From: Paragorgia papillata
Taxonomy: Eukaryota > Cnidaria > Anthozoa > Scleralcyonacea > Coralliidae
Assembly: GCA_035771165.1 (NCBI GenBank)
Contig: JAWNZC010000473.1
Location: forward strand, 1,619,001 to 1,683,000
Length of the DNA: 64,000 nucleotides
Direction: 5' to 3'
This document shows positions 23,866 through 35,632 of this stretch, one piece after another; the first letter of the stretch is position 1; the number at the start of each line of letters is the position of its first letter. The translations under genes were made by a program, and so were the position numbers. The notes under the pieces were generated by a model, which was given only the letters and a program-made list of their open reading frames with translations, did no database searches and was not told the origin of the DNA.

Positions 23866-24193
23866 ACTCTTCCTTATAGGCCCATTCTGTTAATTAAAAC
23901 CGCACACTCTTTTTTATATATATACCGATATCTCCTAAAATAGTTTATTTCAGTTATCCTCCAATGCGATGGTTCTGCTTAAGCTCCAAGCTTGTATTGT
24001 TTGATATCATAAAGTGTATTACACACAATGTTTAACACCAGTGTGGGTCCAATTAACTATCTATCAATGAAAATCACATGTATTACACCCTAAGTCTAGT
24101 ATGCAAGCACAATAGCACATTTCAAGAATAGTTTCACAAACATCTTTTAAGTGCAATGTACATTATGCATGGCTCAACAGTGTGTATAACTGG
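23866..24193. other. No recognisable feature
   Basis: Unique-looking A/T-rich sequence. Confidence 0.4.
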
Positions 24194-24201
24194 AATGAAA
24201 G

Positions 24202-24721
24202 CAGGGCCGTAGCGATGGGGGGTATTGGGGGGGGTGCGGCACCCCCCCAAATTTTACAAAATTGCAATATTCGGAAAACTCACGGGTCTATTCGGAAAAT
24301 TGGCACCTTTTTCTTTAAGACTATTTTGAAAGATTTGCCAAAATCTACTGATTAAATGAAAAATAAATGTACTGGTGAAAACTTGTCGGTCGAATTTAAT
24401 ACAATAATACTTACACATTTAAAATTACGTTGTCTAAATTCTCCATTCTCGTTCCCAGTGGCCGCCACACAAACGTTGGACTCTGGGAATGTGAATATTG
24501 CAACTTGCAAGGCTCCCACGGGTCCCGTCGTCACGCGACCCCTTTGCGGGATGTGAAAGTACGTAACCCGATCCCGACCGCAGCCAGGAAATAATCAGTT
24601 ACATACTTACAGTTGGCAAAGTTTTGTGATTATTATTGCAAGATTCGGGGGGGGGGGGAAATTTCATTCGGAAATTTTGGGTTGGCACCCCCCCAATTAC
24701 GACATGTTAGATACGGCCCTG
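24202..24721. mobile_element. 520 bp hAT MITE, TSD AATGAAAG
   Basis: The ends read CAGGGCCGTA and TACGGCCCTG, with G- and C-rich subterminal runs, and AATGAAAG is exactly duplicated at 24194-24201 and 24722-24729. CAGGG ends and an 8 bp TSD are standard for hAT elements. No transposase is present. Confidence 0.92.
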
Positions 24722-24729
24722 AATGAAAG

Positions 24730-26835
24730 TAGCAAAGAGTTTAAAGAAGAATATGTTGTGGATTTTGAAATACGAAGGTGTATCCAGTGTAATCAGATGT
24801 ACAAAGAAATCGGCATGGTTTCATTGGATGTGGAAAATTTGGATAATTCCATCAATTTTATTCTGAACATCCAAATCCAGGATTTTGCAGCCATGAATGT
24901 TATCCCGATACATTTTAGAAGCTAATGATCTTTTTAGGATATTAAAATTGCTTCAATATGAATAATGTTGTGTACAATGCATGTTTAGTTATATGTTCCA
25001 GTATACTTTAATAGCATACCGTACAAATGATAGTCAAAGCTACTTTAGCTGTATTTTATAATTCTTGATAATTTTAAATTTTTAATACCATATGGTAAAA
25101 TTCCTGGATTTTAATTTTGATGAGATTAATTTGGTTGACATATTATTAGCACTTTTACCAAATAGGGTCAATGTTTGTGGTTACTTTCAGTTACTCAGCA
25201 GAATATTTCTTATAAAACATACACAGTGTTGTCATCTTTGATTGGGTATTCTGTACTTATCAAATTCATTAAAAATTCATGAAGAAAATTCAAAAGAAAT
25301 GAATATTTAATCAATATCTGTAAATCGCATACAGATTTGTCCTGATTTGACATAAACTTTTTCCTCAATTTACTTAGCTAAAATCCGACTCCATTCCCAA
25401 CTTGAAAAATAGTTTGAAAACATGGCTATTTAAATGCGTCCATTTGATAAGTACGATAAAGCATTCGCAGCTGATCTGTATCTGATTTACTACAGCTCGC
25501 TTGCAGCTCACCTTGTAAATCAGATACAGATCGCTGCTCATGCTTTATCTATTACTTATAGCATGAATCCTTAAAGTGGCTATGAAACAAAAATTCTTTA
25601 ATATTTGATATATTCGTTGATAAAACTGATTAAGGATTAGATTCTGATAAAACTAAATATGTACTACCACCTGTCTACAACCCTGAATTATCAGTTGAAC
25701 GGCATGATAAATATTTTGAAACAAATTCCATGTGGTTGAAAATACAGTACATGTATGAATGTAGTCATAATAGCTTGTGATGTAAATACCTTTGCAAAAT
25801 CTCAGTGGTCTGCTATAAACAATGCCAGTTCTTAATGGCATTTGTATAGGAAATTTACATCACTATTTATTTAACTTATGGAAGGCTCTACTACCGAAGG
25901 GAGGTTACCTGACTGACTACCTTGTATCTGGCAAAACCCTTACGGTACTGACCCTCCTCCCATCCTGCAGCACTGCATGTCACCCATACAAGGTATGGGG
26001 AGAGTTACCTGATCAATGCCGTGGAACAGCCAAAAGTCTGACCAGTCACCCACACTGTAAGTCTATAGCTAAAAGAACTATTAAATATGTGTTAGGACAA
26101 TCAAAGCCAACCTCCCAAGAAAGGATCGGATAGCATCAAGTGGTCGAGTTGGGGCAGATGGGATTGGGTGCAACGAGCAATAATCTGGTGATTAACTAAC
26201 CTAACTTCCTTGACGTTTGTTTAAACTGCTCACTGGAAAACAGAACACCACAGGAAGATGTTTGCTGTTAACTGTATTTATTACATACATGTAAATATAT
26301 TTACTAATTGGTTTCTCTCTGACGAAGGGTCAATGCTCAACACATGATTAGATTCTACATGTAAGTGGCAAATGTATGAAACATGCCACTAATAACAGTC
26401 ACATATACTGTTGGTTTGACAATTTTAGAAGTCCATACAGTAAGGCCACTTCTTGTTAAAATAGTTAAAAAACTTAAAATAGTTGGGGATCGTCCTCGCC
26501 CGCCCATAAAAAACGGCCCGCTCTGGATTTTTTTTGATTTTTGATTTTTGAAAAAACAACTTCATTCGACGCTTAGAAAACCGCAAACTTGCGTGAGTTT
26601 CGTCCATGGAGTTTCCAGAGTTTCGTCCTGTGGCGCTTCATTCATTTGCTAACAGTCTGGTACCCGGAGCCCACGCGTTCCTTTAACTCATGCGCAATCG
26701 CATTGGCTCAGATGCCATGTTGTTTTTATAAATATTGTGACCATTTAATTACAGCAAGCAGTGTGTTTCTAAAATCACAAATCCTATGAGAGTGGTAATG
26801 TTCCGTAACAATGTTGCTTAATTAATCTAAAATCA
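24730..26835. other. Intergenic; one palindrome at about 25450-25565
   Basis: ATAAAGCATTCGCAGC and GATCTGTATCTGATTTAC face their complements around 25500, forming a small hairpin. An open frame at 25822-26133 (103 codons, Cys/Pro/Lys-rich) shows no motif I recognise. Nothing else is supported. Confidence 0.4.
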
Positions 26836-26943
26836 ATTACCGTAGAATTCCGAATCGGGAAATCTCAGAAGTGTAAAATTCAATGTTACTTTCGGGGGGT
26901 CGTTACTTTCGGGGGGACGTTGCTTTCGGAATTCTACGGTAAT
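26836..26943. mobile_element. 108 bp MITE with 19 bp TIRs
   Basis: ATTACCGTAGAATTCCGAA at the left is exactly mirrored at the right. Between them lie two copies of GTTACTTTCGGGGGG-like sequence. Confidence 0.8.
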
Positions 26944-27054
26944 AAACTAACTTGCGTCATAATAATAAACCCTTAACGAACAGAATCATGATACATAGCT
27001 ATATTTACGACACCATTGACAAGTGTGCTCAAAATATCACAGGATATGGCACTC

Positions 27055-27148
27055 ATATACCCTCTTAAATCCACTATCTGATAATTTCAAAATTCTTCTG
27101 TGTCAAAAAGATAAAAGTTTTAAATAATTAAAAAGTCAGTTTTGTTCT
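27055..27148. repeat. Zinc-finger 3' flank, copy B, left piece
   Basis: The piece ends in GTTTTGTTCT, which is repeated at 30102-30111 where the flank continues (AAGCAAAATGCCCACC). It is therefore split by the insertion at 27149-30101. Confidence 0.85.
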
Positions 27149-27453
27149 GGGTGTGGTGGTTCAGTAGTTCTCAGGTCAGTGGTAGTTCTGCACTCAGTTG
27201 ATGTAGTGACGTCATTCCGACGATTGGTCGGAAAGCTTCGGTAGGTAAAATCGGAAATAGACAAGTCAAGATGGCGGCGATTAAGGTGGAATTATTTCAA
27301 AGGAGTATTTATAGGGCTACTGGTGTCATTTGGACCGTTCCGTTGAGGTAATTACCATTATTTTGACTTGCTTTAATGTGGTTTCAAATTTTATTGCGAT
27401 GTAATAACTGTTTTAAAGTAGAATAAACAGCCAGAGTTGTGCACAGCACAAGT

Positions 27454-27862
27454 CAGGGATGGATTAAAAGAGGATTTTTTGAGAAACAAAATCTTCTTTA
27501 TTCTTTAATTCATTTAAAGAAGATTAAAGAAGATTAAAGAAGATTAAAGAAGATTTTGTAAAACTCGACTTTCATAATGTGAAATCTTAACCACTATTTA
27601 CAATTTTACATCATGAATTCCAGTAAATGGAATAGAAACTCAAACATAATATAAACTTTAACTTAAGCTATTAAAACCTAGAAACCTTAACATAGTAATA
27701 CTACTGTAAGTATAAAATCTTAATTTAATATATAAAAAGTTAATTTAGCTTAACCAGTACAATTAAAGAAGATTAAAGAAGATTTTTCTTCAAAACCAAA
27801 ATCTTCTTTAATTATTAAAAGAAGATTAAAGAAGATTTAATTAAAGAAGATTTCCAACCCTG
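27454..27862. mobile_element. 409 bp hAT MITE, TSD GCACAAGT
   Basis: The ends are CAGGGATGG and CCAACCCTG, with GCACAAGT exactly duplicated at 27446-27453 and 27863-27870. The interior has tandem AGAAGATTAA units in both orientations. It interrupts only the left arm of the giant palindrome, whose right arm (about 29792-29800) is the empty site, so it inserted later. Confidence 0.92.
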
Positions 27863-28225
27863 GCACAAGTACAACTTAACAACTGTACAAGTACTTGCTT
27901 TGTGCCTTCAAACCTTTAAACTTTATCAGATTTGGGAAAAAATTGAAAGGTTTACTGAGTACTTGTCAAGTTCAAAAAGCAACCTGATACTTATAAAGAC
28001 ATGTGCTATGAAATTATACATGTACTGTAATTTCCTCCATGTAGCCCCCCCCCCCCCCCCCCCCCTGGGGGCTTATTTATTTTCCCTATAAAAGGGAGCT
28101 AAACAGAGGCTGGGGCTGCTGGGGGATATTTGGTTAAACTTAGCCATGTATTTTGCTGATTTATAATGACGAATCAGGGGTTGTGGAGCATTTCAGAGTG
28201 GAAAGGGCAGTCAAGTGGCAAAGAT

Positions 28226-28226
<1 letters not shown>

Positions 28227-28290
<64 letters not shown>
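28227..28290. repeat. Poly-G tract
   Basis: About 63 G with one T, in the left arm; the matching C tract in the right arm (about 29425-29448) is much shorter. Confidence 0.9.
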
Positions 28291-28297
<7 letters not shown>

Positions 28298-28894
28298 CAG
28301 TTGCACAATGTATAAAGTTCTAAACACTGTGTGCTATTTGATTATGAATCAGTTTTTTGCAGCGAAGTATGTATTTCAAACTTTTTAGATCCACATTTTC
28401 TTTTTGAATAATGTAACTGAATAATATTATAAAGAACCACTCTATACCCAGTATAAACAAATTAATATCAGGAAAGTGCCCATCCCCCCTCACTCTGTGG
28501 TCCCTTTGAATGTAGTAGATCTCAGTGGTGGCAGAAGATGTTTTACATATTGGGGGTGGTTGGGTGTGTGGGGTAATTCATCAAATACTAAGGCATGGCA
28601 GTGCATTGTCACATAAGGTCCCCCCTTTGCATCATCAGTCCATGGATTTTTTTTGGACGAATCCAGCATGGTCCATGTGGTCCCCTTGTTTGTATCCCCT
28701 TTGTATCGTCGGTGCATGAAATGTTTTGGATGAATCCAGTGAGATATCTCATATCCTGGTAGAAAGATAGGGCTAAAAATTGACTAAAATGTTTGAAGGG
28801 GTCACAATGCACTGCCATGCCTTATTATTTGATGAATTACCCCACTCTTCTGCCACCACTGAGATCTACTACATTCAAAGGGACCACACAGTGA

Positions 28895-28929
28895 GGGGTG
28901 TGGGGGGGCGAGGGGGGTGGGGGGGGGGG

Positions 28930-28984
<55 letters not shown>

Positions 28985-29038
28985 GGGGGGGGTGGGGGGG
29001 GGGGGGGAGGGGGGTGGGGGGGGGGGTTGTGTGGGGAG

Positions 29039-29069
<31 letters not shown>

Positions 29070-29078
29070 AGGGGGTCG

Positions 29079-29111
<33 letters not shown>

Positions 29112-29191
29112 GGGGGGGAGGTGGCGGGGGGGGAGGGGGGGGGTGGAGGGGGGGGGGGGGGGGGGGGGGGGGGGTGGGGGGGGAGGGGGGT

Positions 29192-29223
<32 letters not shown>

Positions 29224-29263
29224 GGGGGGGGAGGGGGGGGGGGAGGGGGGGGGGGGGGGGGGG
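28895..29263. repeat. 370 bp G-rich tract
   Basis: Almost pure G with scattered A, T and C. The equivalent position of the left arm holds only a short C run (about 28484-28489). The long Gly-rich 'ORFs' here are artefacts. The length and interruptions may be sequencing error. Confidence 0.9.
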
Positions 29264-30101
29264 AATAGAGTGGTTCTTTATAATATTATTCAGTTACATT
29301 ATTCAAAAAGAAAATGTGGATCTAAAAAGTTTGAAATACATACTTCGCTGCAAAAAACTGATTCATAATCAAATAGCACACAGTGTTTAGAACTTTATAC
29401 TTTGTACAACGCACGCAACTGCATCCCCCCCCCCCCCCCCCCCCCCCCATCTTTGCCACTTCACTGCCCCTTCCACTCTGAAATGCTCCACAACCCCTGA
29501 TTCATCATTATAAATCAGCAAAATACATGGCTAAGTTCAACCAAATATCCCCCCAGCAGCCCCAGCCTCTGTTTAGCTCCCTTTTATAGGGAAAATAAAT
29601 AAGCCCCCAGGGGGGGGGGGGGGCTATATGGAGGGAATTACAGTACATGTATAATTTCATAGCACATGTCTTTACAAATATCAGGTTGCTTTTTGAACTT
29701 GACAAATACTCAGTAAACCTTTCAATTTTTTTCCAAATCTGATAAAGTTTAAAGGTTTGATGGCACAAAGCAAGTACTTGTACAGTTGTACTTGTGCTGT
29801 GCACAACTCTGGCTGTTTATTCTATTTTAAAACAGTTATTACATTGCAATAAAATTTGAAACCACATTAAAGCAAGTCAAAATAATGGTAATTATCTCAA
29901 CGGAACAGTCCAAATGACTCCTGTAGCGCTATAAATATTCCTTTGAAATAATTCCACTCCTAATTATTACCAATAATTCCATGTCCTAAATAACCCAGGT
30001 ACTTCATGAAAGCCTGACCCCAACACACACCCTAATCCTAACCAATAAATTCGTGAATATAGGACATGGATTTATAACCAGAATAAGTAATAACCTCACC
30101 T

Positions 30102-30711
30102 GTTTTGTTCTAAGCAAAATGCCCACCAGATGACAGCCATTTTGCCAAAAAGTAAAGGCACAAAGTCACTTCCATGATGCACTGCTAGAATGGGAATTGT
30201 CCATTGCAAGTTATATTGTGTAACTCCCATCATGGTTTTCACTAAGTTGAGAACTTGTGGAAATCATTAATAAGATTATAATGGGGGTTTATCAGGTCTG
30301 ACATCATGTATGCCATGCCTTCTTCTGATAATTGCCTACCAATCAGAAGAAGGCATGATGTTCATGACATCAGACCTAATAAACCCTCATAATAAAATTT
30401 ATTATTCACAAGCACTAATTGTTATAATGGTGTTCAACCACTACCCGTGGTTTCAAAACACACTGATACCTGTATTACACAAATGCAAACAAGACATATA
30501 ACCCCTTAACCCCCTTAACCCCCATATAACACCTTAACCCCTTTCCCTTGTCTGGCATTAGCCAGAGTAAAATATTAAAAGGCCACCACAGTAAAGAAAG
30601 GGTTAACAAGATAGTTTTTAACCCTTTTCCTACTGTTCTTCCCTTGAATCATCTGGTGTTAACCAGAATAAAATACTAAAAGGCCACCATGGTGGGGAAA
30701 GTAGAAAAGGG
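30102..30711. repeat. Zinc-finger 3' flank, copy B
   Basis: This continues the shared flank up to a truncated zinc-finger 3' end. GGCATTAGCCAGAGTAAAAT and AAAGGCCACCA motifs match the other copies. Confidence 0.8.
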
Positions 30712-30786
30712 TTAATGAAGTTCAGTCATGTGCTTTACCAATGCACTAGCTAAGTCAAATGTGACATCACATTTCAAACATATGTA
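30712..30786 (-). pseudogene. Zinc-finger 3' remnant, last 25 codons
   Basis: The minus strand reads YICLKCDVTFDLASALVKHM then TELH and stop, identical in layout to the C-terminal ends of the three zinc-finger genes. The paralogy ends abruptly at 30786 and unrelated sequence with a short GATGAT run follows. It marks a fourth, almost entirely deleted family member. Confidence 0.9.
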
Positions 30787-30859
30787 AATGCAATGCAATT
30801 ACATGAACAGTCTAACCCATGCTTGCATGGATTAATTATGGACTTTAAAATGATGATGA

Positions 30860-31268
30860 CGATGATGATGACATCATGTATGCCATGCCTGCTTCTGATT
30901 GGCCAATAATTGATATTGTTGCTAATATAACCACAAAATTATTGGCCAATCAGAAGAAGGTTGTTTGTGAAATCAGACCTGATAAGCCCTCATTATAATA
31001 AAATTTATTAGTCACAAGCAGTATACTACTGTAATTACTTACATCATCCAGGATTCATTGTAAATGTGGTTTCAACTTTCAAAATACACTAGCTGTATTA
31101 CACAAATGCACTTATAAATTCTGGCAAACTAGACAGAACCACCTTAACACTTTTCCTACTCGAGTTCTTCCCAGACTCCCTTGATGAGTAAAATCACCTC
31201 GCATTAGCCAGAGTAAAATATTAAAAGGCCACCATGGTAGGGAAATGGTTAACGAGATAAAAAAAGGG
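30860..31268. repeat. Zinc-finger 3' flank, copy 2
   Basis: ACATCATGTATGCCATGCCT, the TGATTGGCCAATAATT palindrome and CACAAGCAGTATA lead directly to the copy 2 stop codon. Copies B and 2 of the flank are therefore in tandem. Confidence 0.8.
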
Positions 31269-32033
31269 TTAATGAAGTTCAGTCATGTGCTTTACCAATG
31301 CACTAGCTAAGTTAAATGTGACATCACATTTCAAACATATGTACTGCATCCCATTTGGTTCTGTGGCTTCAAGTTCATGGGTCAACAAATGTCGATCAAA
31401 TGCTTTACAATCAAAATTCATGTTACAGTAATTACACTTGAAACTTTTTCCTGTGTTATATGTCTTTTGATGATCTACAAAACTAGAATGATGGGAAAAC
31501 GCTTGGTCACAGATATCATAAGTGTAAGGTTTCTTTCCAGTGTGTGTTCTTTTATGACGTTGTAAGTTACCTAACTGGGAAAATGTCTTGCCACAGACAT
31601 CACATTTGAATGGTTTCTCTCCAGTATGTGTTCTTTTATGCTGTTGCAGGGTAGATAAATGAGCAAACGTCTTGTTGCAGAAATCACATTTGACAGGTTT
31701 CTCTCCAGTATGTGTTCTTTGATGATCTATTAAGTTACATGAGTAAGAAAATGTCTTCTTACAGACATCACATTTGACAGGTTTCTCTCCAGTATGTGTT
31801 CTCTTATGATCTATTAAGTTACATGAGTAAGAAAATGTCTTTTTACAGACATCACATTTGAAAGGCTGACATCTATGACGTCTATGACGTCTTAAACTTG
31901 TTAATTTGCAAAATGTCTTGGTGCAGGCTGGACACCTATGAGACTTTTTCCCATTCGTGCTACAACTGCTTTTGGTCAAATCAGAACTATTATTCATCAG
32001 TGTAGATCCTTCACGTTTCAGACAGCTCTTCAT
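31269..32033 (-). CDS. C2H2 zinc-finger protein, 8 fingers (copy 2)
   Basis: From the ATG at 32031-32033 (MKSCLKREGST) the 254-residue protein has finger 1 (CPACTKTFCKLTSLRRH), four canonical fingers and the three degenerate C-terminal fingers of the family. The region after finger 1 is altered: HTGEKP has become RHRCQP, a small deletion that changes the linker and second histidine spacing. The penultimate block reads HQKTY, losing a zinc ligand. It is a close paralogue of copies 1 and 3 with far fewer fingers than copy 1. Its upstream flank is split from the gene by the hairpin-element nest starting at 32101, which may have silenced it. Confidence 0.8.
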   Translation of the reverse strand: MKSCLKREGSTLMNNSSDLTKSSCSTNGKKSHRCPACTKTFCKLTSLRRHRRHRCQPFKCDVCKKTFSYSCNLIDHKRTHTGEKPVKCDVCKKTFSYSCNLIDHQRTHTGEKPVKCDFCNKTFAHLSTLQQHKRTHTGEKPFKCDVCGKTFSQLGNLQRHKRTHTGKKPYTYDICDQAFSHHSSFVDHQKTYNTGKSFKCNYCNMNFDCKAFDRHLLTHELEATEPNGMQYICLKCDVTFNLASALVKHMTELH

Positions 32034-32117
32034 CTTATCAATTCTCCACACACCACCTTTTGATTTACAACAAAATTCCGAAATTCACAACAGCTCAAGC
32101 CAAGGGAGCACGCCAGA

Positions 32118-33250
32118 CCACAGAATAAGGATCAACCAGAAGTCCGACTCAGTGTCGGCACCTTTGATGTAAGCGTCCTCGCGAAATGTCGGCCTGCGAT
32201 CCCGGCGCCATTTTGAAAGTAAGTGCCCCCGGGAAATTAGCCCTCTCGTCCTTGCGACCCTCGGGCTCCTGTATTCAATTACTCTTGGCCTTCTTGTGAC
32301 CTTTTAATTAAATTTATATTGTTATCTATATATATAAATAATATTTAGTTAAGTAAATAAGTAATTTGCTTTAGAAAACGGTTCTTTGGAAATAAAATTC
32401 TTTGACCACAAGGTTATTAAAACTTCAGTACGCAGATACTACGGGTAAGAGTCCGTGGCAAAAAAGTCCTGCACTCATGAAGCGGGTTTTACATTTCTCG
32501 ATTATGCCGACACATTTGTTTATAGAAAAAGATCGCTAATAATTTCGGAACTACGCATTGTTGAAGTACATCGAGTACGTATGTTGTTAGAAATTTTATG
32601 AGCTTTCATTCGGTGTATAGTTCAAACTTTAGTGTTACCTGTAACTTTTTAAAATGTTCAAAATGTGCACACCATTGTTCGTAAAATAAGAATTATGATG
32701 GGAAATGGACTCCTCACAAGTGTTATAGAATTTTGGATATTGTTTTTAAATACTAAACGCACAGCCCTGAACAACATATTAAACATAGGATACTGTGAAG
32801 TGCCATTCATGTCAGAACTTTTAATTTTCTCGCCGGGAAGTATTTTAAAGAACAAAAACAAATGTGGAGTTTATACAATTCTGGATTATGCCGACAGCTT
32901 CGTGAGTGCAGGACTTTTTTGCCGCGGAGTTTTACCCGTAGTATCCGCGTACTGAAGTTTTAATAACCCCGTGGTCAAAGAATTTCATATCCAAAGAATC
33001 GTTTTCTAAAGTAAATTACTTATTTACTTAACTAAATATTATTTATATATATAGATAATAATATGAAGTTAATTAAAAGGTCACAAGACGGCCAAGAGTA
33101 ATTGATTACAGGAGCCCGAGGGTCGCAAGGACGAGAAGGCTAATTTTCCGGGGACACTTACTTTCAAAATGGCCGACTGGCGCATGCGCATAAAAATAAT
33201 GGGACACTTTTTTCCGCGAGTCGGACTTCTGGTTGATCCTTATTCTGTGG
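32118..33250. mobile_element. 1133 bp palindromic element in left arm
   Basis: The 33 bp perfect ends begin CCACAGAATAAGGATCAACC, and the arms extend about 370 bp (through AGTAATTTGCTTTAGAAAAC and its complement). CCAGA is duplicated at 32113-32117 and 33251-33255. A weakly coding central frame shows no known motif. Confidence 0.8.
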
Positions 33251-33276
33251 CCAGACTGACCTGTGTTTCTTCTTCT

Positions 33277-34092
33277 TTGTTCGACATGGCCTTATTAGCA
33301 GGAATCCCTCCGGCTTCTGATTGGCCGATAAATTTAGCACTTCCGCATGACGTATGCGCTGGTGCATAAATTATCGCCAATGAATATTTTTAAATAATTA
33401 TCGGGAATCTGAAATGTACTTGTATTTCAGGGTTTTAACGTTTGTAAACAACGAATACAGTATACAAAACTCTCATATCATATATACTCCTTACTGTATG
33501 CTATTCGCACATCGGATCGTTGTCCATGAAAATGAAAGAGTTTGCTGCACAAGTTTGACGCTATCCTGAATCAAAGCGTGGTCGAAGTTCAGTTCTGTGT
33601 TTTATAAACATGGCGTTAAATCCGAAATCAGAAAGAACATGTCAATATCACAGAATAGAGATACGCCAATTAACTATTCGACAGCGTGTTTGCGACTTGG
33701 TCAAGCCAGTTCTGTTTGACTGAACAGGCAATTCGCGAATTTGCATGCGACGCGACATTCCTATAAATAGTTGACTTGAACTTCGCTTTGATTCAGGATA
33801 GCGTCAAACTTGTGCAGCAAACTCTTTCATTTTCATGCACAACGATCCAATGTGCGAATAGTATGCAGTAAGGAGTATACATGATTTGAGAGTTTTGTAT
33901 ACTGTATTCCTTGTTTATTAATAAAACGTTAAAACCTTGAAATACAAGTACATTTCAGATTCCCGATAATTATTAAATATTCATCGGCGATAATTATGCA
34001 CTAGCGCATACGTCACGCGGAAGTGCTAAATTTATCGGCCAATCAGAAGCCGGAGGGATTCCTGCTAATAATGCCATGTTTTGTTCGGAGTT
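33277..34092. repeat. Core palindrome of the host foldback
   Basis: GGAATCCCTCCGGCTTCTGA is mirrored near 34055. Arms of about 320 bp surround a loop at about 33600-33775. This is the inner part of the element ending in CAAGGGAGCACGCC. Confidence 0.85.
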
Positions 34093-34112
34093 CCTTCATT
34101 TATATTCAGCCA

Positions 34113-34276
34113 TTTTGAATAATGCGGTATATCATTAGCGTATCGCAGGCGCGGGTTATGATGCCGAAGGAAACCCGAGGCCCGAGCGTTTAATTTTCGT
34201 AACGCGCTCGGGTTTCCTTCGGCGCCGTAGCCCGCGCCTGCGATACGCTAATGATATATACCGCATTATTCAAAAA
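34113..34276. mobile_element. About 160 bp hairpin in right arm
   Basis: TTGAATAATGCGGTATATCA pairs with its complement at the right end. The arms are about 75 bp, with CCGAAGGAAACCCGAG near the centre. Confidence 0.75.
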
Positions 34277-34289
34277 AGAAGAAGAAACA

Positions 34290-34686
34290 CAACCTCGTAC
34301 CCAGGGCCATTTAAATTTGTAGGGAACTGGGCCAAGATGGCGAATAAAACAAAATGGCGAGAGGAACAAATGGCCCTGGTGGAGGTTAGCTCAAAATACG
34401 CACTATATTGCGCATTTTATTAACTAGAACTCAGTTCTTTACACAGTAATTATACCTAATTACACCTAATTATTGCATGGTTTAAAATATAATTTCCCGT
34501 GCCGTGTGCAGGAACAACCGACAAGGTCAAAATACAATTTTTAAAAAAGAGTACAAAATCAAACCGTCTGATTTACGCCATAAGCTCTTGACCAACCAGA
34601 GGCTGAGATAGCCTGGCCTCCACCAGGGCCATTTGTTCCCGCCATCTTGACCCAGTTCCCTACAAATGGCCCTGGGTACAAGGTTG
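34290..34686. mobile_element. 397 bp MITE, TSD GAAGAAACA
   Basis: The ends CAACCTCGTACCCAGGGCC and the near complement GGCCCTGGGTACAAGGTTG are flanked by GAAGAAACA at 34281-34289 and 34687-34695. Confidence 0.85.
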
Positions 34687-34712
34687 GAAGAAACACAGGT
34701 CAGTCTGGCGTG

Positions 34713-34931
34713 TAGCCTGGTACCCTGGCCCAATTTCAAAAGAAATATGGGCCAGGTAACCACTAAAGACTTCTGCTTTCCTATTGGTTGAATTTTCGCG
34801 CGTTTTTATTGGCTATGAGTGAAACTGCAATCGTCATAAGTGGATTTAGCCCTGATGACGCGAGAATGAGATTAGTGGTTACCTGGCCCATATTGTTTTT
34901 GAAATTGGGCCAGGCCTAGGATACCAGGCTA
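34713..34931. mobile_element. 219 bp MITE, TSD TCTGGCGTG
   Basis: The ends TAGCCTGGTA and TACCAGGCTA with inner TGGCCCAATTTCAAA arms are flanked by TCTGGCGTG at 34704-34712 and 34932-34940, inside the terminal repeat of the host element. Confidence 0.88.
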
Positions 34932-34951
34932 TCTGGCGTGCTCCCTTGCTC

Positions 34952-35624
34952 TAGCCTGCGTGCAGACGCTCCATCCCAGATCCCAATTCAAATAACAGGG
35001 AATAAGAGCGTCTGCGTGTCAGCGCCAAATTCCGTGTTCTGTAATTGATTCCGATTAATTTGCAATTCATGAGCAATACTTACAGCGAGTGTCAACGACT
35101 ACTAACCACTTAAGAATCTATATGAAGAAAGAAACTCTGATCGATAAATAGGATACTCTGAGCTTCGTAGGAAGGTAATTAATAAAACAAAAACAAACAT
35201 CGAGGAGCAAAGGTCGTATTATAAGTGTCGTATTTCACTGTGACGTTTGAAGCGATTCACAAGTTCAGTCCCGCATCTTTTTCGGCTGTTTGATCGTTCT
35301 CAAACAACATTATGCCTACTATAAAAGCTTCTAAAAGAATTAACAAACTCATTTTAGTCCGTGCTTTGGTACAGTCTCGATTAATGCATTCAGGCGGACC
35401 AGACAAAAAGTAGTTGCCTTCGTCTGCGTGGTAAACAACAAAACATTCAAAACGGAAGCAGTTGTAATTAGCCAATTGAATATCGTGTATAAATATTTGG
35501 CCAATCAGAGAGCGTCCCCGGAATCCGTGCGGACAACGACGTCACAGAACAAGAATTACGTAGCTAATTCATAGACGTTCTTCTCCGGGGAGGCGGGATT
35601 TTCCGAACGTCTATGCGTAGGCTA
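34952..35624. mobile_element. 673 bp MITE, TSD CCTTGCTC
   Basis: The ends TAGCCTGCGTGCAGACG and (complement of right end) TAGCCTACGCATAGACG match at 13 of 17 positions. CCTTGCTC is exactly duplicated at 34944-34951 and 35625-35632. It landed across the right TSD of the host foldback. Confidence 0.9.
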
Positions 35625-35632
35625 CCTTGCTC

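Larger units (their letters stand above)
27149..30101. mobile_element. 2.95 kb giant palindromic insertion
   Basis: Comparison with 18060-18095 and 40955-40985 shows an uninterrupted empty site; here it is split with GTTTTGTTCT on both sides (27139-27148, 30102-30111). Arms of about 1.2-1.3 kb (about 27283-28625 and 28787-29960) are inverted copies, apart from a MITE in the left arm and G-tract length differences. No transposase is visible. The central spacer is about 160 bp. It is probably a foldback-type DNA transposon, with assembly of the G tracts uncertain. Confidence 0.75.
32101..34948. mobile_element. Long-TIR foldback element hosting four insertions
   Basis: CAAGGGAGCACGCCAGA at 32101-32117 is exactly mirrored at 34932-34948. 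Once the inner elements are removed, the arms continue as CTGACCTGTGTTTCTTC and then the palindrome 33277-34092 (arms about 320 bp). The flanking CTCAAGC (32094-32100) is restored on the right only if the 34952-35624 element is removed. The TSD of 7-8 bp suggests hAT. It split the upstream flank of zinc-finger copy 2. Confidence 0.85.

Noticed and set aside
25822..26133. 103-codon open frame
   Set aside because: No recognisable domain, no paralogue in the window, and length compatible with chance.
28780..29390. Glycine-rich proteins
   Set aside because: Translations of an error-prone G tract in three frames.
30505..30545. CCCTTAACCC runs as interstitial telomere
   Set aside because: The units are irregular and belong to the zinc-finger 3' flank repeat.
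32665..32955. 96-codon open frame inside the 1133 bp palindrome
   Set aside because: Lies within a palindromic MITE and shows no transposase motif.
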